A stretch of DNA of 64,000 nt from Viola odorata (taxonomy: Eukaryota; Streptophyta; Magnoliopsida; Malpighiales; Violaceae): positions 43,417,661 to 43,481,660 of the forward strand of contig OY829541.1 in NCBI GenBank assembly GCA_963691705.1, given 5' to 3'. Below the pieces are notes generated by a model. That model saw nothing but the letters and a program-made list of their open reading frames with translations, searched no databases and was not told the origin of the DNA. Shown piece after piece: positions 1 through 10,652 of this stretch; position 1 is the stretch's first letter, and every line of letters starts with the position of its first letter. A program made the translations under genes and the position numbers.

Positions 1-90
1 TTCATCGAAGATATTCCATCGGTATATGCCAATTTTTTATAGTGAACTAACAAATTCATTGCAGACATCAATTCCTCCTCTTTGTTCCTC
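1..90. other. left host flank of the retrotransposon nest
   Basis: This short AT-rich stretch precedes the target duplication of element X. The sequence resumes at 48039, so these 90 bases and the bases after 48038 were contiguous before X inserted. No coding potential is evident. Confidence 0.7.
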
Positions 91-95
91 AGCCT
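91..95. repeat. target-site duplication of X, left copy (agcct)
   Basis: The five bases agcct sit directly against the TG terminus of the X LTR (tgatacaatc at 96). The same five bases follow the other X terminus at 48034-48038. Five-base duplications are normal for Ty3/gypsy integration. The match shows that the first 48 kb derive from one insertion site. Confidence 0.8.
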
Positions 96-1175
96 TGATA
101 CAATCCCAGTTGCCTAGGATGCGCTTGAATGACGAGCTACTTCGAAGGTTTGAGATTGACACGGAATTTGGTGGATAGACTCACTTGGGGACCTTTGACG
201 GACTGTTAGTCGGCCTAGTTGTCGCCTAATGAGGTTATTGTTTGTATTAGGTTCAGCCCTATGACCCTAAGGAACAAACAAGGTCGTAACTTCGGTTTTA
301 CTTGCCTTAACCCTAGCTTGCGAAACTAAAGGAAAAGCTCAAGGTTTGAGTCCACAAACAACAAGAGTAAATACTCTCCAAGACAAAGTCTCAATATCAA
401 TTTGGGGAAAAATAGCCTGATTTATTTAATGAAGCCAATCGGCTATATATAGGCAAAGCCTAGTACAAGTTCTAGTAAAACTACAAGTTCTAATTATAAT
501 CAAACTAGGAGTTCTAACTAAGAAATAACTCTAACTTAGCTAATTAATAATTACATAAATAAATACAAATAAATCCAGAAGCTTCTCATAAGCTTCGCTC
601 AGCTGGCTGCACCATGGCTTGCTCTCGGCCTAGTCACACTTGACCGTGGCTCGGTCAATATAGGCACTCGAGCCATCTCGCAATTCCCTCGCGCGTTTGG
701 GCTGAAACTTGTCCCAAACCTTCCTAACATGTCAAAATACATGTTATAAGGCTGGTCACTTGAAGAAACCTCACCCGAACACATTTGGTCCTCTTGCACG
801 CGCCTGTTGCGCTTGTTCGTACCCTTGGTGCATGCGATTAGGTCACTCCGAGCTAACTTGCAATCTACCCTTGCGATTGAGCCCAAACTTCTATTTATGC
901 TGGAGTCACGATCAAAGCTCATCTTCCATGATTTGGCTCGGACGGTCTTCTTAGGCGCATCTGTTGGCGTAAGCGCATGCGCTATGCGCATCCTTCGTGC
1001 TTCAGCTCTCTCTGCTCGGACCTTGGAACTTGTCTCCATGTGCAAGGTCCATCTTAACCTCTCTTGGGTCCTTGCTGCATCGTTGGCACGCTCCCTTGCC
1101 TTCCTCGACTCTAGTTGCTTGGCGCGCACGCGTGTCGCGTGCGTCGAATTAGGGTTTGTGCGAGGATTCACATCA
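96..1175 (-). repeat. 3' LTR of X
   Basis: On the minus strand the LTR runs from tgatgtgaatcc (1175) to ggattgtatca (96), giving TG...CA ends. It is preceded by a polypurine tract, seen on the plus strand as ttccctcccccatg at 1176-1189. The parts surviving in the 5' LTR (24033-24161 and 47901-48033) match it closely. The 5' LTR lacks the equivalents of about 96-390 and 542-1060. Confidence 0.8.
444..451 (-). promoter_or_regulatory. TATA box in X LTR
   Basis: The sequence tatatata lies inside ggctatatataggc in the LTR and is also retained in the other X LTR (about 24087). Its position within the LTR fits a U3 promoter. Confidence 0.4.
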
Positions 1176-1270
1176 TTCCCTCCCCCATGGAAAGGATTTA
1201 CCCTCGAATCCTCTTTAGGATCTAAAACAGTACCTGCGACACAAGACCGTAAGTTAGCACGAACAAAAGG
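599..1270 (-). pseudogene. C-terminal end of X polyprotein, running into the LTR
   Basis: The frame enters from the LARD insertion at 1271. It carries a signature (SRVNPFHGGGND) that Z and Y also show at this place (DSRVNPSQDGGDD, DSRANPSEGGGND). It then continues through the polypurine tract and more than 500 bases into the LTR as a basic, Arg-rich tail with a TRVRAKQLE motif, stopping at 599. The upstream polyprotein is gone, so this is a remnant. A polyprotein tail encoded in the LTR is a known habit of CRM elements. The plus-strand open frame over the same bases is a shadow. Confidence 0.6.
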
Positions 1271-3030
1271 TGATAGTGTATTTCTTGGGCATATTTTTCT
1301 CCTTATTTTTAGCCTTTTCTTGGGCATGATACTGCTGATTTGCCTTTATTCCCATCTTTATTGCAGATCAGTGCCAAAAGGAAGAAATGAACAAAAGCAT
1401 CCGGTTTTGGATGGATTTCTTGGGAGCTCGAAGCATCAAGGCCTAGAAGATCAAAGTGCCGTCATGCCCTCGATCCTAACTAGACCAGAGAGCAGTCCTC
1501 GTGCCCACGACACTTCTACATCAGTTCTTAATCGAAAGCTAGAGAGAAAGATTCCCAAAGATTCGTACTGGATTTCTTGCATTTCTAGAAGATTCCATGC
1601 GCATCCAGAATATTCTCAGAATTTTCCCTAGCTGCTGATCATATCGTCATGCCCTAGCCGCCATGCGTCTGCAAAATCCCGACCAAAGTGAAAGATACCC
1701 AAAAGATCTGCACGGGATTCCTTGCATATTCCTCCTGGCACATTTTGAGAATATTCCCTTTTGGACTAAGGAGCACGCTCCATGTGTTGTCACTCTCTCC
1801 CCTTAGCTGGATTTTTGTCCTCTTGTGGGCTGGAGACTATTTAAGCCTCTAGTTTTAGAGTTTTTGAACATCTTGTAAATATTTTCTACTTTCTTCTTTG
1901 GGGAGCCGTTTCTTTTTCTCTCCTCCCTCTTTTGGGTGGTGGCTGAGACCTCTTCTTCCAACAGCCGCTGTAATTAACCGGAGCTTTGCTCCGGCCGGTA
2001 ACATTTATTAGTTTTCTTCTTCTTGTTCTTCTTCTTTTATGCAATCTTTCTTTCCCTATTTTGTTTATATGTTTTGTGGTATGAGTAGCTAGATTCTCCC
2101 TTCTTAGCAGAGGTATTTTGAGGGTTGCATAAGGGTAGTTAAGAGGCCAAATCGATCTTCATATATTCTTATTATTGTATTTGCTTGTTTGCCGATTTCT
2201 TGTTAATTCGTCTAGGGCAAGATTAAAAGTCTGACCAACTAATAACTAGACCTAGATGATTATTGTCATCCTAATGGTATTAACTGACGTGAGGCTGTTA
2301 GGAGAAGTAGACACCTAGAATGGAGTAATTGCTATAGTGTGATATCACCAATCTAGGGCAAGCAGTTGACTAGGGCGTTATCGCGAATCTGACAAGCTGA
2401 GAGGTCGTGCCCTAGACATGTCTTGCCTCTGATTTATGGGCGTTTTGAGTATTGCCTCCCCGCATTCGTGCCTGGGAGGATGGCGAAACGTCAAGGCTAC
2501 CTCATATGTGGAAATGAGGGGTAGCTCCTCTTACGAAGGTAAGTACGGGGTTTAAGTGGAAACTTAGCCCTTATATCATGTCTATGGCATGAGAATATAA
2601 TATCCTTGAGCCGATGATTATCTAGCCCTAGACGCAACCTAAGAATGTCCTTTGCTAAGATATCTTCTCTTCTGACTTTATTTCTATATTTGATTTCTGT
2701 TTGCATGTCTTGCCCTTGATTTCTGTTTGCATGTCCTGTCTTTGATTTTTGTTTGCATGTCTTGCCATTATTTTCTGTGTTTATTAATTGTCTTGTTAGC
2801 AACTACCTCTATCTTGGTTAACTAGATTAACCAACCAAAACCCCCCCATTGTTTCTTTTATTATTTTACTTTATATCTGGTCTTGTCTAGTGTATGTCTT
2901 CACCACTCTCTTTGGATCGAAGCTCTTGCCACTGTCTTTGGATCGAAGTTCTTGCCACTGTCTTCAATCCTTTTTTGTTGCATGTGATAAGTTGTAATTA
3001 TTTGATCGTGCCCTCGACAAGCACCGATCA
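1271..3030 (+). repeat. 5' LTR of the LARD-like element
   Basis: It begins tgatagtgta and ends caccgatca, three bases before the primer site. The first about 350 bases recur at 6150-6497 with scattered differences, which fixes the left boundary. A TATA-like ctatttaag lies at 1838-1846, followed by CT-rich leader sequence. The motif TGCCCT(A/C)GAC and its complement occur several times in it. Confidence 0.75.
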
Positions 3031-3033
3031 AAT

Positions 3034-3051
3034 TGGCGTCGTTGCCGGGGA
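3034..3051 (+). other. primer binding site, tRNA-Asp type
   Basis: TGGCGTCGTTGCCGGGGA matches the complement of the plant tRNA-Asp(GUC) 3' end (TGGCGCCGTTGCCGGGGA) with one C-to-T change. It starts three bases after the LTR end. Confidence 0.8.
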
Positions 3052-3308
3052 GTGCTGTTAAGTCGTACCCTAGACAGTTCCAGATATATTTTTTTTTCTT
3101 TTATTTATTTCTTTCTCCAATGTCTTATTTTAATTCTTATTCTTACTCACCCTCTTTTCCTCAGTATTTTACTCCTAACCCCCCGTAGTGGAATCAAGGA
3201 TATTTCAACTATGGAGTGCAAGCCGCACCTAGCTATCAATAATATCCGCCTCCACAACCTCCACAAGACCAAGGGTTGTCTCAAAAAAGTCTAGCTGCAA
3301 TAGCTAAT

Positions 3309-4046
3309 ATGGAGAGCCAACTTGAGTATATGCAATTAACCTTGCAGGAGTTTAAGATGCAGAGACACCTAGAGGTATTAGTTGACTTGGTGAATCAAGC
3401 TGAAGAGACCTTGAATGAGCTTAAGGAGTAGAGGCGTCAAGAGGCCATTGAAGCAAACTTTGCATGCTAGTTCTGTTGCCTACCCGAGCATCTTGCCCCC
3501 GACGTTGGACCACCTGAACCTACCCATCTTGCCCTAGACGTTGCCCCTGCACCTGGACCAGAAAATTTAGCTCCAACACTTCTGCCTAGTCACACCACGA
3601 GTCACCCTATCACCCCTATAGAACAACATTTGCAGCACTTAGATAGTGACGACTATTTAAGTGAAGAGAATTTATCAACCGCCATTCTATGGGAGTTTCC
3701 ATCTGAGCGTCATAACCAAGATAATGAGTCTTATAGGTTAGAGGACCTTTTCATGCCCACGAATGAGCTAAAATTGGAGGGTCCAGGATGTCTTCCTTCA
3801 GAGCCAGGAGCCAACGTGGAGTTCAAGGCCAGTGCAGTCACAATGTTAAGCAACGCAAATCTGCTAGATTTTTATGACGAGCGTCTTGCCCTAGATGCAG
3901 AATTAGAGGCAGAAGCCACTATTCAGCCAAATTTACCAAGTCAACTCCAGAACTATTATGACACTTTGGTGGGCCAAGAGCATGAGGTTTTTAAGGCTTT
4001 TCACCACATCAAATTTTGCGACAATTATCTTGCCCTAGAAACATAA
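3309..4046 (+). pseudogene. unidentified coiled-coil/acidic ORF of the LARD-like element
   Basis: One frame runs from ATG 3309 to the stop at 4044-4046, interrupted by amber codons at 3429-3431 and 3468-3470. The N-terminal part looks helical (NMESQLEYMQLTLQEF, then an LVDLVNQAEETLNEL-type segment). A Pro-rich middle and an acidic C-terminal half follow. The short phrase LALD or LAPD recurs because the dispersed DNA motif TGCCCTAGAC falls in frame. No zinc knuckle, aspartic-protease or polymerase motif is seen. It could be a decayed gag-like protein of the element; I do not recognise it. Confidence 0.35.
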
Positions 4047-4779
4047 TTCAAGCTGGGGGAGATTGAGAAGGAGGACTTAAGAGAGATTGAGGAAGAGATA
4101 ATCGAGAACTTGAGCTTTAAAGTCGTTATGTGTGACAGGGAGATTTCTAAACTTTCTGATTATATTGATCCTTTTCTTGAATCACCTTCACTCATAACAA
4201 TTTTTTCCTCTTTGTTTTGCGGGAACCCAAATTAACACTTGAATCATATTATAGTTGCCTGCAGGTTGCTTTGCTACTGGCCCATCCACTTTATGAGATA
4301 ATTCATATCAAACTAAGAGGACAGAAAGCATTTAGTAGAATTGGTTGATAGAAGTTCGAACAACCAACGTCGTGCCCTCGACGATAACTAAGGGGCTTCG
4401 TGGGAGGCAACCCACATTCCTTCCCCTTTTTATTTCTGCTTCACTCTTTCTTTTTCAGAACTTTCTTATGTGTGCCCTTCTCGCATTGAGGACAATGCGA
4501 AGCCTAAGTATGGGGAGGGATTTATTTGTTATGTTTGCGCTTGTTATTTTATTATTACTTGACTGCACGTTTATTTTTGTACTTGTTGCATGATTGCTTA
4601 TTTTGTTGCGAAATTTTTAAAAAATTTTGGATTTTTAATCTTTTGATTTTGTTAATATTTTTGTGAATGTGCACTGCCCAGTTTTAAGACCCTCATGTAT
4701 GGACACACACTTTTGACTTGGGCATAATGAACAAAACTGCCCTTTGGTATGTCAAGCCCTAATTAGTCGAACTATGCCT

Positions 4780-4976
4780 GTTAACCCTTATATCCACATC
4801 TAGGCCTAGACTCCAGTAGTCAAAACAGCACCCTGTGAGCACTTTGAGCTTCCATGCCATATATTTTTCATGTGCGAATAGAATGCTTAGTTAAGCACTG
4901 GCTGGACTTGCATGATATCCCTGGGTATAGGCACCATTAGACATGGGAAAGCAACAAAATGACGAAATTCTTTGCA
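4780..4976 (+). other. conserved noncoding block A (LARD copy)
   Basis: The block includes cttatatccac, gcactttgagc, a ttcatgtg run and a core from gcatgatatcc to aaaatgac at about 4910-4963. The same pieces in the same order occur in the 3' region of the Ogre-like element at 40898-41073, with the core (ccattagacatggga) almost unchanged. No open frame spans it. Confidence 0.6.
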
Positions 4977-5790
4977 TCAATGTCTTATTTCTTTCTTTTC
5001 TTTCTCTTCTCCTTTTTTCTCTCATTTTCTTCCATCTTGCCCTAGACACTCATCTACCCCTCTCTTTTCTTTCTTTTTCCTGACCACTTGAGCTTATTTT
5101 CTTGATCTATTTCTTTGGCAGGTAAGCAGCAATTATTGAGGGTAGCGTCGAGGGCTAGACATCTAGAAGGACGTGTAGAAAGTCTAAGTGTGGGGAAGCA
5201 GAGGAAGTTAAGACTTAAGTGCAGAAAGCAAAGAGGTAGGGCAAGACAACAGAAAAATTCTTCAGCCCTAGCCTATTCAAGAAAGATTCGAACTCTCCCT
5301 CATAGAATAGCATAAGTGTGGGGAAGCAGAAGAAGTCAAACATCAGTGCATATTTTAAAGAAGGGGCACGGACCTTTTTAGCTTTGAGTCTAGGGCAGAA
5401 GACCTTTGATGTTTCTTACCCTATATTCAAAAGAAAATAGAATAAAATCAAAAATAAAAGAAGGGGGCAAAATATGAACAAAAGAACCTGCTACCAACAC
5501 TGCATTAAAAGAAGAACTTCCTGCCCAAGAAGAAGAAACCCTTTGTCTAGCCCTTAGTTGCATCATCATGCCCTCGACGAGCGCTGTCTTACCAACCTTG
5601 CATTTTTCCTAGCCAAGGAATCCATCTAGGTTTGAGTTGGTTGTCTCTCTTCTTTCTTTTCCTTCTCTTCCTATTTTCTCTCTTTCTGTTTTATTCTTTT
5701 CCTTCCCTTTTTCTTCTTTTTCCTTCTTCTAAGCCTAGCCTTTCCCTTTTCTTTCTTTTTGCTGATACGAAGTTCTTTCCGATTGATTGA

Positions 5791-6031
5791 TTGCCCATGC
5801 ATGTGTATTACGTACTCAGATTGATGTCCAAGTCTGGTTTTGTGTTGCGCTAGTTGCATTTAGTTTTGAGTGATTAAACACCTAGCCTTGTTTGTGTGTC
5901 AGAGCGCAAACACTTATCTTGTGAGGATTACTTGTGTTTAGGCCTGGATGTGGTAAAGTCTTATCTTTAGGGTCGTTATCCTTCTGATTTGATGCAGTTG
6001 TTATCTAGGCAGAATCTACTTTGTCAAGGCC
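5791..6031 (+). other. conserved noncoding block B (LARD copy)
   Basis: It begins ttgcccatgcatgtg and ends gtcaaggcc. The Ogre-like element has a clearly related stretch at 42028-42272. Shared landmarks in order are cccatgcatgtg, gttagttgcat, cttgttt, gcaaacact, gtgagga, a run ending tagggtcgttacc, gatgcag and tcaaggcc. A pyrimidine-rich tract (5641-5765) precedes it. Noncoding in all frames. Confidence 0.65.
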
Positions 6032-6149
6032 TAGCTTGCTGACTAGTTTGTTTATTCTTGTGCCATGCTTGAATGGGTGTTGTTCGTTCTTGGGGTGTTT
6101 TTAGTTTTGTGAATGCTCGAGGGCGAGCATTGGGCAGTATGGGGATGTT

Positions 6150-6497
6150 TGATAGTGTGTTTCTTGGGCATGTTTTTCTCCTTATTTTTAGCCTTTTCTT
6201 GCGCATGATACTGCTGATTTGCCTCTAATCCCATCTTTATTACATATCAGTGCCAAAAGGAAGAAATGAACAAAAACATGCGGTTTTGGATGGATTTTTC
6301 CTGGGAGCTCGAAGCGTCAAGGCCTAGAAGATTGAAGTGTCGTCACTCCCGCGACACTAACTAGACCAGAGAGCAGTCCTCGTGCCCACGATACTTCTAC
6401 ATCAATTCTTAATTGAAAGCTAGAGAGAAAGATTCCCAAAGATTCATACTGAATTCCTTGCATTTCTAGAAGATTCCATGCGTATCTAGAATATTCC
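6150..6497 (+). repeat. truncated 3' LTR of the LARD-like element
   Basis: It matches 1271-1620 and stops abruptly at an X-family LTR fragment. A purine-rich stretch (gggcagtatgggga) lies just upstream and may be the polypurine tract. Confidence 0.7.
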
Positions 6498-6629
6498 CAT
6501 TAGGCGACAACTAGGCTGACTAATAGTCCGTCAAAGGTCCCCAAGTGAATCTCTCCACTAAATTCGCGCCAATCTCAAACCTTCGAACTAGATTGTCATT
6601 CAAGAACATCCTAGGCAACTAGGATCCTA
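6498..6629 (+). repeat. 3' end of a second X-family LTR, plus orientation
   Basis: This is the reverse complement of about 96-232 with scattered differences. It ends in gatcctatca, flush against the X gag remnant at 6630. It looks like the surviving tip of another X-family copy that inserted in opposite orientation into X before a deletion removed the rest. Confidence 0.65.
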
Positions 6630-6972
6630 TCAGTCATCATCACTGTCTAACTCTCCATTCTCCTTGATGATTAAGGTTTGTTTGTTAGGACAAGAAGATG
6701 CAACATGCCCTCGGCCGGCGCACTTGAAACAAACGATGTCCTTGGTTGATATCTTAGGAGGTATGGTAGTAAGAGTAGGGTTACTAGCCGTCTTCCCTTG
6801 GGGTGGATTTGAACCGATTGCACTCTTAGTGCCATAATCATAAGGTAGCACCTTTGGGACGGTAGCCTTCTCATCTTTCATCCACGGCGACTTCTTCCAA
6901 CTTACGGATCTTGTAGACATAACGCTAGAATTCTTGGCCTTCACTTGCTTCTCTATTTTAATTCCTAAGTGT
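6630..6972 (-). pseudogene. X gag, C-terminal third with zinc knuckle
   Basis: On the minus strand this continues the gag frame from the GIKIEKQ helix through a basic Ser-rich linker to a CCHC knuckle, CFKCAGRGHVASSC (C-x2-C-x4-H-x4-C), and an acidic end. The stop arises at the junction with the LTR fragment at 6629. Its upstream codons are found inverted at 8755-9513, separated by W. The knuckle binds the element's RNA during packaging in this family. Confidence 0.75.
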
Positions 6973-7639
6973 TGATACGATCCTCATATCGCAAGCCGCG
7001 TGGGCCAAGCAACGCACATGCATAGGAGCACCAGAAAGCCCAAGTCAGCTAGGGTTTGGCGACGGCTAGGGTTTGGCAAAGGAGAGCACGAATTAATATT
7101 TCCTATTTTTTTGTGTTTTAATTACTATATAGAGTTTTGGCTTATTTAGGAATTTATCTATTTAGGAAATATCTATTTAGGAAATATCTATTTAGGAATT
7201 ATCTATTTAGGAATTATTTATTTAGGAATTATTTATTTCTAAGTTTGTATTTTCCTAGCCTATTTAAAGGCCAAGCCGTATGAATAAAAGATGATGATTA
7301 TTTTTGGAAAAGAATGAGACTTTGTCTTTGAGAGGTGCGTCCTCATAAACCGTTCCTATGGAACCTTGTTCTATTCCTAGTTTAGCAAGCTAAGAGTAGC
7401 CATAAGTAAAGCCCGAAATTGCTATCCATTGGAGCACTCGTTCCGTGGATTGCCAAGCATTGCGACTTGGAGATTCAAGGGTTTGTTTCAAGATCCTCAA
7501 GGGATTCGGCGTGGATTGCCAAGCATTGCGATTTGAAGGTTCACGTGTCTTCTTTGAGTTAAATTCTGCATTCGAAATCCAAGCTTTGAACTAGATCATA
7601 ATTTCATTGCTAAGACTCTAGGCGACTGGGAACTTATCA
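6973..7639 (+). repeat. 5' LTR of W
   Basis: TGATACGATCC...AACTTATCA. It contains a short tandem array of atctatttaggaaat-type units (7146-7235), longer than in the other LTR, and a tatttaaa promoter-like site near 7260. Confidence 0.8.
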
Positions 7640-8121
7640 GTTGGTAGCGGAGCTTCAGGCGTTCAAGTTTGGTAACTATCCTTTACTTTTGTCGTTGTGT
7701 CAATTAGAGTCACAAAAATAGTCCACCAAAGTGTCATTACTTTTCTGTTTTGAGTCTTTTATTTAAGTCAAGAGAAGAGTCACAAAAGAGTCACAAAAAT
7801 AGTCCACCAAAGTGTCAGTGTCGAAATCGTATTTCAATATATACCTATTGGAGTCTGATTTCTATGAGTCTTAGTTCGTTGGAAATCCTTATCTGTCAGG
7901 AATCTGAAACAAGAAGAATCAGGTGATTCGGACACCTGAGTCAAAAGTTGTGCTTGTAATACTAAACTGTGTTCGCCAAAAACAGATTTACACTTTCTTG
8001 TGTTAAGTTTGATTTAGGTGAATAAAGATGGCAAAAGCAAGGCTTGAAGCAGAGAGGGATTGTGATACAACCCCTATGCAGAACGAGATTCAAGGGCGAA
8101 TCTTTGATAAGAGGGAGGGGA

Positions 8122-8754
8122 TGATACGATCCTCGTATCGCAAGCCGCATGGGCCAAGCAACGCGCATGCATAGGCGCACCAGAAAGCCCAAGTCAGCTA
8201 GGGTTTGGCAACGGCTAGGGTTTGGCAAAGGAGAGCACGAATTAATATTTCCTATTTTTTTGTGTTTTAATTACTATATAGAGTTTTGGCTTATTTAGGA
8301 ATTTATCTATTTAGGAAATATCTATTTAGGAATTATCTATTTAGGAATTATTTCTAAGTTTGTATTTTCCTAGCCTATTTAAAGGCCAAGCCGTATGAAT
8401 AAAACATGATGATTATTTTTGGAAAAGAATGAGACTTTGTCTTTGAGAGGTGCATCCTCATAAACCGTTCCTATGGAACCTTGTTCTATTCCTAGTTTAG
8501 CAAGCTGAGAGTAGCCACAGGTAAAGCCCGAAATTACTATCCATTGGAGCACTCGTTCCTTGGATTGCCAAGCATTGCGACTTGGAGATTCAAGGGTTTG
8601 TTTCAAGATCCTCAAGGGATTTGGCGTGGATTGCCAAGCATTGCGATTTGGAGGTCCACGTGTCTTCTTCGAGTTAAATTCCGCATTCGAAATCCAAGCT
8701 TTGAACTAGATCACAATTTCATTGCTATGTCTCTAGGCGACTGGAAACTTATCA
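8122..8754 (+). repeat. 3' LTR of W
   Basis: It is closely similar to 6973-7639, with fewer units of the 15-base tandem array. It ends AACTTATCA directly against the inverted X gag segment. Confidence 0.8.
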
Positions 8755-9513
8755 CCGAAGACAACCTCTTGTCGATGGTATGACCACGAGTGAAGAGGAG
8801 GATGATGAGGAAGTCGTCAAGTGTGAGCTGGCCCTTAGATGCGTACTACGGCGCGAGCCCGGCAGGCGCGCCCCAGCAGCGTGCGCACACCCAGCAGCAC
8901 GCGATTGTCCGACCTATGAGTACCAAGCGCGAAGGGCTGAAGACAATGACAATGAGGACTACACCTATGAACGAAGAGGCAGATTTGATGACAGACGTCA
9001 TAGGCAAGAAAAGAGACTTGACTCCAATCTAGGGAGCATTAAAATGAAAATACCATCCTTTGAAGGAACAGAGAATCCAGATGTGTATTTGACTTTGAAA
9101 AGGAAGGTTCAATCCATCTTCCTTTGCCATAATTATTCAAAGGAAAAGAAAGTGAAGTTGGCATCGGTTAAATTTGGAGGATATGCGATCCATTGGTGGG
9201 GATCAACTCAACGAAGCAAGGGAAAGAGTTGGTGCGGGTCTGGTCAACGATTGGGAAAATATGAAGATGTTGATGAGGAGCTACTTTGTGCCCGCTCACT
9301 TTCAGAGGGATCTTCATCAAAGGTTACAAACGCTTACTCAAGGGAGTAAGAGCGTAAGAGAGTACTATAATGAGATGGAGATCGCGCTAGCTAGAGAGCG
9401 AATTGTGGAGAGTGTCAAGGCGACAATGGCTAGGTTTTTGAGTGGCCTAAATAAAGAGATTGCTAATCGTGTGGAATTGACAAGTTATAACTCTTTGGAG
9501 GAAATGTTACACT
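8755..9513 (+). pseudogene. X gag, central part, inverted
   Basis: This segment encodes the core gag domain on the plus strand: FEGTENPDVYLT, FLCHNYSKEKKVKLA, the WENMK and FVPAHF region, LTQGSKSVREYY, and MARFLSGLNKEIA up to EEMLHL. The rest of X gag is on the minus strand. A one-base insertion in a G run near 9196-9199 shifts the frame. Its last five bases (acact) complement the W target duplication. Its first five (ccgaa) complement the Z duplication. It therefore fits exactly between W and Z when reversed. Confidence 0.8.
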
Positions 9514-10652
9514 TGATGCGTTCCTTGTAGGCTAGAACGCTCTCCTTAGATCGTTGTCCGACGACGTGGTTTTCAATGTTGAAAATAACTCGAAGAAGAC
9601 ACGTGAATCTCCAAGTCGCAATGCTTGGCACTCCACACAGAATCCCTTAAGGATCTTGCATCAAATCTTTGAATCTCTAAATCGCAATGCTTGGCAATGC
9701 AAAGAACGGATGACTCAATGAATGGTGCTTTCAAGTTTTACTTGACAAGCTAATCGAATGCACGAAACTCAATTAGTTGCAAGGTTCATCAAGAACAAGT
9801 GGATAAAGATCCAAAGCAATCTGCTTTCAGTAATCAAAATAGTCTAACCCAAAAATAACATGGGCGGCTCCTTTTTAAAGAAGCGCTAAACCCTAATTCC
9901 AAAAATGGAAACTAGTTTAATTTCTAAATAATGACTTAAACGAAAATGGCAACAAGCCACCCTTCCAAATAAGTTCTGAAACCCTAAAATAATATAAATA
10001 AAGTCTAATAATAATGATAGAGGTGCAGGCACCGCCGTTTAGGTCAAAAGGCCCAAGTGGCTTTGCTTGCGGGTCCGCCAAATCACATTTTAAGGAAATA
10101 AGGCGTTTTCCTTATTCCCTCGAGCGTTCCCACTGAACTTTTGAGGGAAACTTCCTAACACATAGATGACGTTCTGGCCTGAATATTGGGCGAGGAAATA
10201 TGCTCCAATCTTCAAAAGGCTCGGCAGTGTCTTTCGCTGTCCAATGCGGGCTTGTGATTTGGGCCTGTCCCAAATCCTTTGGGCGTTTCTCCTGATTTTT
10301 GGCCTGGAATCCTCTCTTGTATTATAAATTATCATGGCCTGGTAAAAAATGGGAGAAGGGTGCTGGTGGACCTAAAGGTCTGAGGTGGCAATGTGTAGCT
10401 CATCCGTAGGCGCGGACGCCGTGCGGATTAGGGTTGCAAGGCGTGGCTGAGCCGCGCGCAGGTTGGCTTCCTCCGAGGCTATCTCTGCCTTCAGTTCCAT
10501 GTGGATGAGGCTACTGAGCCTCACTTGTAGGGCTCAGGCCCGTGGGCGGCAATGGGAGGCTCGCGGCTGCATCCTCCAAGGCTCGGGCATTGACGCGGGT
10601 GGTTGCGCCTGTGGGCGCGTCACTAGGGTTGGCTCCGGCTGGGATCGTATCA
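9514..10652 (-). repeat. 3' LTR of Z
   Basis: On the minus strand it begins tgatacgatcccagccgg after a purine tract (plus strand tcccctccatcttgag at 10653) and ends at tgatgcgttcc (9514). It is nearly the same as 21771-22929. The first about 140 bases are translated as the polyprotein tail. Confidence 0.8.

Larger units (their letters stand above)
1271..6497 (+). mobile_element. LARD-like non-autonomous LTR retrotransposon
   Basis: The element has a long 5' LTR (1271-3030), a tRNA-Asp type primer site (3034-3051), about 3.1 kb internal sequence and a 3' LTR cut off after about 348 bases (6150-6497). No gag, protease, RT or integrase domain is visible; one degraded unidentified frame lies at 3309-4046. 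It was inserted into the end of the X polyprotein gene. Its right end and any target duplication were lost together with the X pol gene. The tRNA-Asp primer site suggests an Athila/Tat relative, and two noncoding blocks are shared with the Ogre-like element in this window. Confidence 0.75.
6973..8754 (+). mobile_element. element W: 1.8-kb LTR deletion derivative
   Basis: Two LTRs (6973-7639 and 8122-8754) flank only about 480 bases. These hold a primer site at 7642-7659 (TGGTAGCGGAGCTTCAGG), a leader fragment also found in Y, and a polypurine tract (agagggagggga, 8110-8121). No protein is encoded, so W would depend on enzymes of relatives. Its left target duplication agtgt is at 6968-6972; the matching right copy is now at 9509-9513 in inverted form. 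The LTR end region is related to the Z LTR. The internal part contains a direct repeat of agtcacaaaaatagtcc (about 7709 and 7789). Confidence 0.8.

Noticed and set aside
807..1631. Long plus-strand open frame of 274 codons
   Set aside because: It is antisense to the X polyprotein tail and crosses the X/LARD junction, so it cannot be an ancestral gene.
3034..3051. tRNA gene fragments at the primer sites (also 28308-28326)
   Set aside because: Only the 18-19 bases complementary to tRNA 3' ends are present; these are primer binding sites, not tRNA genes.
8755..9513. Inversion by ordinary recombination between the related ends of the W and Z LTRs
   Set aside because: A crossover inside the LTRs would swap their terminal sequences, yet the W LTR at 8122 ends like its partner at 6973 and the Z LTR at 9514 like its partner at 21771.
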